Of a stretch of 64,000 bases of DNA, positions 9,589 through 20,002 are shown piece after piece. The position numbers and the translations under genes were made by a program. Under the pieces are notes generated by a model that had not been told where the DNA came from, did not search any database, and worked only from the letters and a program-made list of their open reading frames with translations. Location: the NCBI GenBank assembly GCA_014898415.1, contig RCTD01000005.1, forward strand, positions 1,116,001-1,180,000, written 5' to 3'. Positions within the stretch are counted from its first letter, which is position 1. Every line of letters begins with the position of its first letter. The DNA is from Stromatinia cepivora. Lineage: Eukaryota; Ascomycota; Leotiomycetes; Helotiales; Sclerotiniaceae.

Positions 9589-12456
9589 TCAGCCAATCAC
9601 CTCTGCCTCTCCAGCTTCAATAACGAACCGGAATGAATCTGACTCTTCTTTTTCATCGGGAGAATTTGAGTCAGTCTTGTCATTTGCATCACCTGTTTTG
9701 CCTCCCTGAGTCGCTTTGGTTTGAGACTCGTCGGTTCCTTCTCCACCGTTCTCGGACTGTTTTTGTTGTGTTGATTTTTCGTCATCATCTACTTTTTCGT
9801 CATCATCTGCTTTTTCTGCAGCATCTGGTTTCTCATCACTCTCTAGCTTCTCATCGCTCTCTGATTTCTCTTCAGCATCTGGCTTCTCGTCACTCTCTGA
9901 TTTCTCTTCAGCATCTGGCTTCTCGTCACTGTCTGGCTTCTCGTCACTGTCTGGCTTCTCGTCACTGTCTGGCTTCTCGTCACTGTCTGGCTTCTCGTCA
10001 CTGTTTGGCTTCTCGTTACTGTCTAGCTTTTCGTCATTGTCTGGCTTCTCGTCACTGTTTGACTTCTCGTTACTGTCTGGCTTCTCGTCATTGTCTGGCT
10101 TCTCGTCACTATCTTGCTTCTCGTCATTGTCTGGCTTTTCGTCACTGTCTAGCTTCTTATCACTGTCTAACTTTTCGTCACTATCTTGCTTCTCGTCATT
10201 GTCTGGCTTCTCGTCACTATCTTGCTTCTCGTCATTATCTGCTTCCTCACCACCATCTGACTTTTCTCCACTATCTGGCGTTTCTTCAACATTTGGCTTC
10301 TCGTCACCATCGCCCCCACTATCAAGCTGTTGTTCTTGTGGCTTTTCATCACCATCTGACTGTTCATTACCATCTGACTTTTCCTCGTCATCTGGTTTCT
10401 CTTCAAGATCTGGCTTCTCTTCATTATCTGGTTTCTCATCATCGTCTGGCTTTTCTTCATTATCTCCGCCCTCAGTTTGTTGTTGTGATTTCTCCCCGTC
10501 ATCTACGCTGGCTTCATTTCCGCTTTCGGGTGGTGGTTGTGACTTCTCGTCAGTATCTGGCTTCTCGTCATCATCCCCATCATTCTCGGGTTGTTGTTGC
10601 TGTGCCCCCTCATTATCATTTACGCTACTTCCATCTCCGCCATCCTCTGACTGCTGCTGTGGCTTCTCTTCGCCATCTTTGCCCTCGGATTGTTGCTCCG
10701 ATTTTCCGTCATTTTCTGGCTTCTCATTAACATCTGGCTTCTCGTCACTGTCTCCGCTCTCAGGCTGCTGCTGTGGTTTCTCGTCACCATCTTCGCTCTG
10801 GGATTGCTGCTGTGGTTCCTCATCACCGCCTGGCTTCCCATCAACATCTCCGCTAGTTTCATCACCGCCAGTCTCGAGCTGCTCCTGTGTCTTCTCATTA
10901 TCATTCGCGGCGGACTCCTGCTGTGCTTTCTCGTCACTATCTCCGCTCTCAGGCTGTCCCTGCGGCTCCTCGTTGCCGCCTTCACCCAACTGCTGCTGTG
11001 GCTTCTCGTCATCACCCCCGGCCGATTCCTGCTCCGGCTTTCCATCACCGTCCTCAGCTTTGTCAGACTGTTGTTGGGAACTCTCGTCGGCATTATTACC
11101 CTCCTCGCTGGGATCAACACGAATGCTTCTCTTGTTCCTTGCTTGCATACGCATCTTGAACATACTAGTGGCAGCTTTCTTTATCATAGGTAACAGTGTC
11201 TCACGAGAGTCGACCACAGCCTGTGCAAAAGCAGGCGCCTTGCCTCCAACCCCTGCAGCCTTCGTGAACTTTTCTGTATCTGAAAGTATCTCGTACCCGA
11301 GACTCCAGCCAAACGCCACTAGAGGACCGACCACGGGAATCAAACCAAGACCCACAGCGACAAAGCCCACAAACAAATCTTTAATAAACTTATCGTCCGG
11401 CTCATCCTTCTCGTATTGCAATCTGACCCCTAGCTCTTTCGATTGTGCTTGAGCGAGATCAATGGCCTGAGCCATATCAATATCCGCGGTTATCTTGGAT
11501 TCATGGACAGCGCGCCTATCAAACAGGGTAAAGCAAACATATACGTTTCGGTACTCATCTGTACGCCGAGAATATGGAATCAAGAGTTGGCATGCCAATG
11601 TAAAAATGTCAATTCGAACAGTCCATTGAGGCCGCATCCCCCAACCAGTTGTCTCGTCTCCCTCCGCGTCTTCGGCATATTTAACCTTGGCGTACACTTG
11701 ACTTGGTGCTTTTCCATCAGGTTTGAGATATCCCGATTTGAGTCCAGGCTCCTGTAATGCCGGACCTTCAGACCCGGCCTCTTTGACTCGGTCCTGTAGC
11801 CGATCATATGCTTGAGCGAGATTTCTCGCTTCTCTCTTCCACCTCACGTTGTGGGGCCGCATTTCCTTCCAATCTTCGATCACTTTCTTGGCAGCCGCGA
11901 TATCACGGGAAGCAAGGTCTTTTAAGACATATGATGGTGGTATGCCCTTACGACCACGAACATCGAGACGAGAGAAAATTGCATGTCCCTTGTACTGGGG
12001 ATGAGCAGTAAAAGCACATGGGATGTAAAATGCCCTGACAGGGTATGTCAGATCGATCCAGATAAAACGTTCCTTAGCAGTCGGCAGCGGAACTGCAATG
12101 TAGCAAACAGCGGCAGAGCCTGTCTGACGCCATAGTTGACCACGACTAATATTGCTGCTGATGCGATATGTGCGCTTGATGTCCTCGGCGCTGGGGCCGT
12201 ACATAACGGTCATGTACTGATAGCGGCCGTATCCGGTACTAGTGAGGGAGCCGAAGAAATCCTGCCTTTCAGTTCTTGGGTGGCCTGGATAACGTAATGG
12301 TGGGGCTACGCCCCAGGCCTCGTCTTCATTGGCATTGTAAACGACTTCGAGAAGCATCCACGAATAAAAGTCTTCCTGCTTCGAGCCATCGTAACCTGGG
12401 CTCTTGAGACTTGATTTCAAGAACCATGCTTGGCCTTCGCGTGCTGCTGCTGCCAT
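9589..12456 (-). CDS. Unknown protein: N-terminal domain, glycine-rich hydrophobic hairpin, acidic repeat tail
   Basis: Single-exon frame of 955 residues; start ATG at 12456 with MAAAAREGQAWFLKSS. I do not recognise the family. Residues 1-350 look like one folded region, rich in Trp and Tyr (GYGRYQYMTVMYGPS, WIDLTYPVRAFYIPC) with a helical middle (about 185-230). Residues 359-392 form a hydrophobic Gly/Pro hairpin (FVGFVAVGLGLIPVVGPLVA), like membrane-inserting hairpins of pore-forming or membrane-remodelling proteins; that function is only a possibility. Residues 400-445 are basic and helical. About 450-935 are Glu/Asp/Lys/Gln/Ser low complexity with DEKPDS repeats, surely disordered. The last 15 residues (SFRFVIEAGEAEVIG) are ordered again. 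No signal peptide. Large open frames on the opposite strand are shadows of the repeats. Confidence 0.75.
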   Translation of the reverse strand: MAAAAREGQAWFLKSSLKSPGYDGSKQEDFYSWMLLEVVYNANEDEAWGVAPPLRYPGHPRTERQDFFGSLTSTGYGRYQYMTVMYGPSAEDIKRTYRISSNISRGQLWRQTGSAAVCYIAVPLPTAKERFIWIDLTYPVRAFYIPCAFTAHPQYKGHAIFSRLDVRGRKGIPPSYVLKDLASRDIAAAKKVIEDWKEMRPHNVRWKREARNLAQAYDRLQDRVKEAGSEGPALQEPGLKSGYLKPDGKAPSQVYAKVKYAEDAEGDETTGWGMRPQWTVRIDIFTLACQLLIPYSRRTDEYRNVYVCFTLFDRRAVHESKITADIDMAQAIDLAQAQSKELGVRLQYEKDEPDDKFIKDLFVGFVAVGLGLIPVVGPLVAFGWSLGYEILSDTEKFTKAAGVGGKAPAFAQAVVDSRETLLPMIKKAATSMFKMRMQARNKRSIRVDPSEEGNNADESSQQQSDKAEDGDGKPEQESAGGDDEKPQQQLGEGGNEEPQGQPESGDSDEKAQQESAANDNEKTQEQLETGGDETSGDVDGKPGGDEEPQQQSQSEDGDEKPQQQPESGDSDEKPDVNEKPENDGKSEQQSEGKDGEEKPQQQSEDGGDGSSVNDNEGAQQQQPENDGDDDEKPDTDEKSQPPPESGNEASVDDGEKSQQQTEGGDNEEKPDDDEKPDNEEKPDLEEKPDDEEKSDGNEQSDGDEKPQEQQLDSGGDGDEKPNVEETPDSGEKSDGGEEADNDEKQDSDEKPDNDEKQDSDEKLDSDKKLDSDEKPDNDEKQDSDEKPDNDEKPDSNEKSNSDEKPDNDEKLDSNEKPNSDEKPDSDEKPDSDEKPDSDEKPDSDEKPDAEEKSESDEKPDAEEKSESDEKLESDEKPDAAEKADDDEKVDDDEKSTQQKQSENGGEGTDESQTKATQGGKTGDANDKTDSNSPDEKEESDSFRFVIEAGEAEVIG
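9835..10240 (-). repeat. Coding minisatellite, 18-bp unit (DEKPDS)
   Basis: In-frame units of 18 bp, read on the + strand as ggcttctcgtcactgtct and variants, encode the six-residue DEKPDS/DEKPDN/DEKQDS motif. Five near-identical units sit together at about 9920-10010; degenerate units extend both ways to about 10440. Length polymorphism between isolates is likely. Confidence 0.9.
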
Positions 12457-13117
12457 TTTGCTATCTCAATTGAAAGTGTAATAGAAATGAAGCGAAACTA
12501 AAGGCAAAAGAAGAGTGAGTTGTATTTCAAAGTAGTATCGTTAACTTTGACAGGAAATATTTACAATATAAGAAACCACAACCAGGAGTCCGTATATTAC
12601 TGCAGTGTCAAACTCGGTCACAACCCAGGGTAGCAAAAATAATATCATTTTCGTGCCTAGTACCAAATGGCAATATCACACTAATGTGGTTGATACTGTT
12701 AGTTCCATTTGGTGCAACATTTTTTGGTAACAGATTTTGTGTCAGCTGCTACTGTGAGGTTTCACAAGTGTTCTTCTACTTAGGCATATCCGCGCTAATT
12801 CTGCATCCTCACTTGGTACAGCACTATTTGGTAGTCGATTAATAAAGTACAAACGTGAATGCTGCCCAAGTATCCAAGTTCATGTTCCAATGGGGATGCT
12901 CATTTGCAAAGCCGGTGTGTTCAGACGAATTCTTAAGGATAAATCGAGTTAGGTGCCAACCAGTCCCGTGGAACATTTCAAAAATTGTCCGATATTGGTG
13001 TTGCAAAGACAAGGGTTTCTAATAGTCCGCACTGTGGTCCGATAATAAAATATTCTTGAACTTCTTGAACGATTTATATATTAGAATCTTTTGAGCTGTG
13101 TATATAACAAATCGTTT

Positions 13118-13189
13118 GGAATATGCAAAACATTTAGAATATTCAAATTATCTGGAACATGCAAAATATTTGGAACATTCAAATTATTC
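13118..13189. repeat. 36-bp tandem duplication
   Basis: Two adjacent 36-bp copies (13118-13153 and 13154-13189), each starting GGAAYATGCAAAA and ending TTCAAATTAT, with a handful of mostly transition differences. Confidence 0.85.
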
Positions 13190-13408
13190 AAATATACAAA
13201 ACGATTTCGAAGATTGAAAGCTTTCACATCTAGTCTGCCAGTCCGGACTATTGGATACAGAGGCGCCAAAGACATAGCTGAAAGAATTTAATCAATTCAG
13301 CTACTTGGAGCTTGTGCAGTGCAATCACTTGAACTGGTAACAATGCAGATCATGAGAATGAATGGAGTCGTGTGACTACGTAGTACTGAGTGCTGGCGAA
13401 ATACTCAT

Positions 13409-13427
13409 GTAACATGAGTCATGTTAC
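13409..13427. promoter_or_regulatory. Palindrome containing a Gcn4/AP-1-type bZIP site
   Basis: GTAACATGAGTCATGTTAC is a perfect 19-bp inverted repeat around a central G. Its core, ATGAGTCAT, is the consensus recognised by Gcn4/CpcA-type and AP-1 bZIP dimers. It lies about 390 bp before the coiled-coil gene start and about 950 bp upstream of the 955-residue gene. Which gene it serves is unknown. Confidence 0.5.
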
Positions 13428-13815
13428 CTCATTTCCCACACCCGGGAAGTCACGCATGTACGTAGTGTTTCGAGCGCCACAAAGTATGATTTGTCTTGAT
13501 GCAGAGAGCATCTTTACATTCCTTAGCTCGCCATTCGATCAGGTTTTATTAGACCTACTTCCTCGTGCCTAAACAACTTGGCAATATCAACTTCTTATTA
13601 GGCTCGATAATAGCTTACAAGTCTTGTGTATACAAATCGTGCTCTGATTGTGTATACTTGAGAGAACAACCCCACTATCTTCATGCTATCATTCAGCTAT
13701 ATATGCAATTGACTCGCCTGGGCACCAAAACTACTTATCCTACCTCTACCATACATACCTTCCTTAATCTCGCCCAAGCATTTTTCAGAAAGAAAGAACA
13801 GTAGGAGCAATAACC

Positions 13816-14262
13816 ATGGTTCGTACATATCTCTTCACATACCCCCTTTATCACATGGACCATCCAGCTTATTTCATCCCAACCAGTTTCGTACAATTGA
13901 TAGTATTGCAACCGGAAGCAATACGGAGGATCGAGTCAAGAAACTCGAGGCACAAGTCACAGAGCTCAAGAAGATAGTACAGGACCAACAAAAGCGTATC
14001 GAAGAACTCGAGAAAGCAGATGTTCAGAAGACAGTAGAGGATTTACAGAAGCGTATGGAAGAACTCGAGAAATGGCCGGGTACTGGCGAAGAGGCTATTT
14101 TGAAGGTGAGACTCTCCGAATCGAGTAAATCCGTCAGCTATCTATTGCTGGACTAACATTACTCTGAAGATATTTCAGGATGCAAGTCAGGATGCGCCAC
14201 AAGCGGAAAGCCAAGCTGAGCCTTCGACAGAAGGCGCAGCTGAACCTTCGGCTGAAAATTAA
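13816..14262 (+). CDS. Small coiled-coil protein
   Basis: Not a recognised family. A model with exons 13816..13818 (ATG only), 13887..14105 and 14179..14262 gives 101 residues. The middle exon encodes an unbroken heptad coiled coil (RVKKLEAQVTELKKIVQDQQ, then KRIEELEKADVQKTVEDLQK, then a second RMEELEKW). The last exon encodes a short Ala/Glu/Gln/Pro tail with a repeated AEPS motif. The second intron (GTGAGA..TTTCAG, 73 bp, with a CTAAC branch) is convincing. The first intron, directly after the ATG, is inferred because the coiled-coil frame is open upstream but has no other ATG before Met at about codon 59. The start therefore remains uncertain. The 'KRxEELEK' motif occurs twice, suggesting internal duplication. 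Confidence 0.6.
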
Positions 14263-15473
14263 TTCGCTGATTGCTTTCTTCATTTCAACATCTGGCGAAA
14301 GCTTTAAGGGTTTCATATAGATATACGTCTGGCTGGATCTTTCGGCTCCCGTGTTTCAATTGATTCCGGGAGGATAATGGCTTCGTGTCCTTCTATATAG
14401 CTTGAATGGATCAGACCGCTAGGGAATTAGTTCGAAAAAATAACTATGCCAATGAAGCTCTTTTACTTGCCCAAAATCCATTGACTATACAAATAACATG
14501 CTCACCTCGTCGTAATCCTTCTATTTTTACCTTGTAGATTCATTTAATCACAGAAAACATCAGACGATAGTAATCTCGCCTCAAAGATTCCTGCTCTTTC
14601 CAGTCTCCCGCTCACATTTGTCCCTCTCATCCCCGCTTCCAAATCCCCTCGCCTTCAATCCCCTTATCCACTTTTACAACCAAGTGACTATCATCTAATA
14701 ATATGCCCGCATCAGATAACAGTAATTTCAACCGCCTCAATATCTTAACCAATCTAGATAATTCAACAACTTTCCTCAGAATTACAGATCCAACTACCTC
14801 TCCTAATCACCGATCGCGACTTCTCAAAAAGGGGGTATTCGCGTAACAAGTTTCGCCTCATTCTCTCCTCTCGCCTTCCCCTTTTCCTCCTATACATTGG
14901 AATGACATTCAATTTCTACTTTTGTGTTTCATGCATGACATATGGAGGAGTATTTATTCCATATCTTTGTGAAATTCTCCGATGAAACAATATACACTTT
15001 TCCTTATCTCATCTGATCTCATGTTATTATATCAACCCCTATTTCAATGGAGGTTTTGTTATTCTCCTCAATCGATGATATGTGACTCCATTGATTCGCT
15101 CTTTCGAAATCTACCGTATGGTAATCTAACTATTAAGCTAATACACGAGATATTCGATACTTATCGGTACTCATGTTACTATTGCCTTCTCTTTGGCAAC
15201 AGAAGGTTCAGGTTTGTGTCTGATGTATGTGCATTTTCTTCATAGGTAAAAGTTACTAAGTACTAGGTAGGCAAAGAATTTACAGGTTTTGAGACACATC
15301 CTCATCCCCATCTCTTATGCATCATTCAACAACCCAATCAGAATTGCTTTATCCTCTCTTCTACCCATGAGACGTATGATCCATAATCCGCAACCCGCAA
15401 TCTGCAATTCAAATTCACACTGATCAAATCCGATCCCATCCCAATATCAAACAATGAATCCGACCCAACCCAT
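14263..15473. other. Intergenic region between convergent genes
   Basis: 3' flanks of the coiled-coil gene and BZZ1. An ATG frame of 47 codons at 14703..14846 (MPASDNSNFNRLNIL..KKGVFA) follows a pyrimidine-rich leader and could be a small peptide gene, but nothing else supports it. Otherwise no signal. Confidence 0.4.
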
Positions 15474-17857
15474 CTAAACAATCTGTACATAGTTTGCCGG
15501 CACACTCTTCACATGTCCCCCCTTCTCGACCTCTGCCCACCCATCCCCAGGGTCCTCCTTAATAAGCACGAACCTTTCACCCTCCACCATACTATGTTCC
15601 GCTTCACTCTGCGCCGTATATTCATAAAGCGCTTCTACATATTTCAATTTTTTCGCTCCCCTTTTAGGTGCGACAGCTGGGCCTTGCTTTTTGCCTGTAG
15701 AGATTGAGGAGCCGGAAGTAGAGATTATCGAAACGGGTCTATTGGTGGGATTGTGGGAGGAGGATGGAGGAAGAATTTCGAGATAGGCGGTTGGGACTAG
15801 ACCTTCTTTGGAACCGTATTTGATTTTGGTCCAGCCACCGTCTGGGTTGGGTTAGCAGGTTGGTTCTTTAAAAGATAGGAGTGGAGGGGTGGCTAACCAT
15901 CTGGTTCGAGAATTATGACTTCTTTGCCCTCGGCTACTGTGACCTCTTCGCTACCATTAGCGTCATAGGCATATAACATCTTTCCTTTCTGTTCATTTGA
16001 TGCTGATCCATTGATCACACCACTGCCTGGCAATTCGCTAATATACGCTGCTGGTGGAGGAGCCACAACCCTGTTTTTCTTAAGGATTCCCGGCTTGAGG
16101 CTCGAAGATACGCTACTTCTTCGATCACCTGTCGTATCGTGGGGTGTGTCCTCAGCTGGCGATTTGGCCGAAAGAGATCTGTTTGCACTAGCAGCATAAC
16201 CCGAACTTAACGAATTCATAGTATTGGATCGACTCATAGCTGGGAGCTCTGCAACACTATCTGCCAGACCTGTACCTGGAGCTTTAATAGCATTTGCAGC
16301 TTCTTGACGTTCTGCCTTTAGTTTCTTCTTTTCATCTTTGGTTTGTTCTCCTGGACATTCGGCTGGAACTTTCATCTCACATTTGCTATGACATGTGTAC
16401 CCACAATCCCTACAATCGAATCCCTTTGCTGAAAGTCCCCATATGCGTTCACCACACAAATCGCAATTAGTGGGTATTTTGAAAGTTTGAGATTTGAAGT
16501 TGTGACTCTTCGAGCCTAACGTGACATCCCCGACCGCTGCCGTGATCGTGGATGTTTCAACCTCTGCAGTGAGCCTTTTGTGATCAACTTGGTGTAGCTC
16601 TTCTTGCAAAGCAAAAATAGCTCTAACAACTTCGACTTCGTCCCGTTTGTCTTTACCCTCTCTAATTTGCTGCTTCACACGTTTGATACTTTCGACTTCA
16701 CGTCGCTTCTTATCCACTTCTCTCCTTAAATCTCCAAGTTGATTTTTAGATTTACTAAGAACATTCCGTAGGAAAACTTTTGCAGTATCTCCCACCATCA
16801 TCGCATCGTCGTCGTGCCATACAGGACTTGGTTCAAATGGCTTGTCTGGAGGCTCTTGCCAAGGTCCCACATTGTGTCTGACAAACATCATACAATCTAG
16901 AGAAGGCTGGTTTCTTGGGATCTCTGTCAATAAGTGATTGGCAAACTCCGTGCTACGTTCTAGCATTCCCTTCTCTAATTGCGCCGCTAGTGTCCATATA
17001 CCATTGAGTTTAATTGTGCGCGATTCGAAGAGGTCCTGTAAGCTGTCAAGAAGATCCGGGATATACTCATGATAGTATTTCTCTTTTTGTTTATTGGTGA
17101 CATTTATGGCGATTAAGTAGCTATTTTTGACGTTGTGCATTTCAAGAATCTGTTGTTGGTATGCATTTTGTGCTTTCGTCTTTGAATAATCAAATGATGA
17201 CTCCGCCTTCTTCCGTTTGTTCTCGACTTCCTGACATGCGGCATCGTATTTCCCTTTCATTTTGCGCAGATCCGCATATGTAGAATCTCTCTCCTTCTCC
17301 AATTTATCCGCATATTCCACGTGGCGTTTCCTTAACTCTTCGTAACGTCCTCCAAGTACTTTCAGTGGCTCTGCGACCTGCGTAATCAATTCCCCCCCAA
17401 AACGATCGTGTTCCGCTGCGCGAGATTCGAGGGTGGTAAGTCGTGTTGTCCATGTTGTTAATGACGCACTACATGCGATAAGGTTAATTAACAGTTGCAC
17501 GACTAGTTCTGGGAAGAATATCCCTAACCTCTCGAGTGACCCAGGGGTCATAGCAGGTGTATCACCGACACTTAAACTGCTTGACTTCTTTGTCTTCTTC
17601 TCATAATACTTCTTTGCTAAAGCATTGAGTTTTGCGCTGTATTCCTTCTCTATGACACTTCTTTCGCGATAGAATGCTTGGATGTCTTCCAGCCAGTCGA
17701 TGCCATTGGAAACCCAATTATTGGTCGCTTTGAATCCATCCTAAAAACGAACATATCAAAAGTCAGATAAGACAATGGCCAAAAGAACATGCGAGCACGC
17801 GCGTTCACTAACCTTCAGTTCAAGGCCAAACTGGGGAGCAATATCAACCTCCGCCAT
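15474..17857 (-). CDS. bzz1: Bzz1-like F-BAR / C1 / double SH3 protein
   Basis: Four exons (17857..17813, 17740..17529, 17468..15898, 15841..15474) give 731 residues. All junctions keep frame across conserved sequence. The F-BAR domain fills about residues 5-300 (FKATNNWVSNGIDWLEDIQAFY region, then SASLTTWTTRL and long helices). A C1 zinc finger lies at about 408-457 (HNF..CDLCG..GLSAKGFDCRDCGYTCHSKC..CPG). SH3-1 is at about 582-635 (MLYAYDANGSEEVTV..WTKI..GLVPTAYLEI) and SH3-2 at about 675-731 (ALYEYTAQSEAEHSMVEGE..GWAEV..VPANYVQIV). A Ser-rich linker separates C1 and SH3-1. Bzz1 binds Las17/WASp and myosin-I at endocytic sites and recruits the actin machinery to curved membrane. The second intron is readable through as ORF, so an unspliced reading would give a false N-terminus at 17551. 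Confidence 0.93.
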
Positions 17858-18437
17858 AATGTATACCGCAATTATAGGTCAGTAATCTAGAGATCTGTTG
17901 GATCATGGGCAACGTGAGAGAGCGAAAAGATTCATATTAGATTAGGGAAGTAAAGAATGAGAGAATATGAAGTCGGTCTTGGGCATATGTCATCAGGACA
18001 ATAACCGTAATGAATACCTAACTCGTACGCATAAATGCCCCGCCAAAATTACGGAGTATTGTTATTTATTAGTACCTAATTATTATTAGTTGGGTTGGCT
18101 GGGCAGGTTGGATTCAGATTTCAGGCGGATCAGATTACATTGAGCTATCAAAGGGCGGCAATCAAATGTTTTCTAAAGCGGCGCAATTAGGTAAGTGAGG
18201 CGCTTGTTTGTTTGTGGGTTTGATTTGGAATCACGTGTAGATTGGCAAATTATATCAAGCGCGCTAGACAATTTTAAGTTAGTTCAACTCTTATCGTCTT
18301 CCCAATGTCTCAATCTCAATCCTTTGCAACAATCAAACAATCAAAATAGTTTACCCCTCCAGCACCTCGTTATTTATAAGAAAGAAATATCGTCTTCTCA
18401 ATATCTTCATCTTTTGCATTAATCCTATAACCTCAAA
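17858..18437. other. Divergent promoter of BZZ1 and DBP5
   Basis: About 580 bp shared between two head-to-head genes. It includes an ATTAGTACCTAATTATTATTAG stretch of near-palindromic AT sequence around 18065-18090 and a pyrimidine/CAA-rich leader just before DBP5. No defined site. Confidence 0.55.
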
Positions 18438-20002
18438 ATGTCTGAATCCAAGAGCACATCTTGGGCAGACGAGGTTGCATCACCATCTACTGAAAAAAAT
18501 GAGGGAAGCTCTTTGGAGGACGCACAAGTCGATGGAGCTACCGAGCCTTTAGGAGGTGGTACTCTCCAAGACGGTCAATATGAAGTTGAGGTCAAGCTCA
18601 GCGATATTCAAGGCGATCAAACCAGTCCTTTATACTCTGTAGAGACATTTGAACAGTTGGGAATGTAAGTATGAGCTTCACTTTTGCAGAAGCTAAGCTG
18701 ATCAACCCTTCCAGTGACGCTTCGATTCTCAAGGGTCTTTATGCGATGAATTTTAAAAAACCTTCCAAGATTCAAGAAAAAGCTCTGCCACTCTTACTTG
18801 GCAACCCACCAACAAATATGATCGCGCAATCACAATCAGGCACTGGAAAGACTGCCGCGTTCGTCATCACCATCTTATCTCGTCTCGACTTTTCAAAGCC
18901 GACTACACCACAAGCCTTATGTCTGGCACCAAGTCGTGAACTTGCTCGTCAAATCGAAGGTGTTATCAGAAGTGTTGGACAATTTGTTGAGGGCTTGTCT
19001 GTACAAGCAGCCATTCCAGGTGCGGTGGAACGAAATTCTAAAGTGAATGCAATGGTTATTGTGGGCACACCTGGTACAGTGATGGATTTGATCAAGAGAA
19101 GATCTATCAACGCATCTCAGATGAAGGTTCTATGCTTGGATGAGGCGGACAACATGTTGGATCAGCAAGGTCTCGGAGATCAGTGCTTGCGAGTTAAGTC
19201 GTAGGTTTGGCGTTTTCCCCGTTTGAGTATCACGCCCTAATTCGTTTTAGGATGATTAAAGTCGAGCAGATTCTACTCTTTTCTGCAACTTTTCCCGATG
19301 AGGTCTACGGCTTCGCTCAGCAATTTTCGCCCCGTGCAAATGAGATTAAGTTGAAGCGCGATGAACTTACTGTGTCCGGCATCAAGCAGATGTTTATGGA
19401 TTGTCCAAATGAGGTCGGAAAGTATGAGATTTTGGTCAAGCTTTATGGTTTGATGACAATTGGCTCCTCAATCATTTTTGTGAAGGTATTTGATGAATAA
19501 CACACTTCCACGATAGTCACACTGATTGAAATTACAGCGAAGAGATACTGCCAGTCACATCGCCGAGCGTTTGACAGCAGAAGGACACAAAGTTGCCGCC
19601 ATTCACGGAGCTTTTGAAGGTACGGAGCGAGACACAGTCCTTGAGGATTTCCGACAGGGAAAGGCCAAGGTTCTTATCACTACAAATGTTCTTGCCCGAG
19701 GTATTGATGTTCAATCTGTCTCCATGGTCATCAACTATGATATCCCTATGAAGGGTCGATCGGATTCAGAGCCCGATCCAGAGACCTATCTGCACCGTAT
19801 CGGTCGAACCGGAAGATTCGGACGTGTCGGTGTCAGTATCAGCTTTGTTTTCGACAGAAAGAGTTATGATGCACTCAACCAAATTGCACAACATTATAAC
19901 ATTGACCTTATCAAGCTCAACCAAGATGATTGGGATGAGACGGAGGAAATCGTGAAGAAAGTCATTAAATCAAGCCGTGCTGGTACCAACTTACAGTCTT
20001 GA
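18438..20002 (+). CDS. dbp5: DEAD-box RNA helicase Dbp5 (mRNA export)
   Basis: Four exons, 18438..18664, 18715..19200, 19251..19485 and 19538..20002, encode 470 residues. Introns are 50, 50 and 52 bp. All helicase motifs are present: Q motif ([11 protein letters not shown]), I (SQSGTGKT), Ia (PSREL), Ib (TPGTV), II (DEAD), III (SAT), IV (SSIIFVK), V ([10 protein letters not shown]) and VI ([11 protein letters not shown]). The acidic N-terminus ([10 protein letters not shown]) and the [14 protein letters not shown] and [15 protein letters not shown] segments are characteristic of Dbp5/DDX19 rather than other DEAD proteins. Dbp5 works at the cytoplasmic face of the nuclear pore, where Gle1-IP6 stimulates it to remodel exported mRNPs; it also acts in translation termination. 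Retaining any of the introns introduces stops. Confidence 0.96.

Larger units (their letters stand above)
12457..13815. other. Intergenic region upstream of the 955-residue and coiled-coil genes
   Basis: Divergent promoter space. It contains a 36-bp tandem duplication (13118-13189), a bZIP-type palindrome (13409-13427) and a loose inverted repeat, ACCAAATGG at about 12662 with CCATTTGGT at about 12706. Short frames on both strands lack family likeness. Confidence 0.5.

Noticed and set aside
9633..11452. Large + strand frames of 365 and 471 codons
   Set aside because: They are antisense shadows of the repeat-rich 955-residue gene; their products are monotonous Ser/Phe or His/Leu/Arg repeats.
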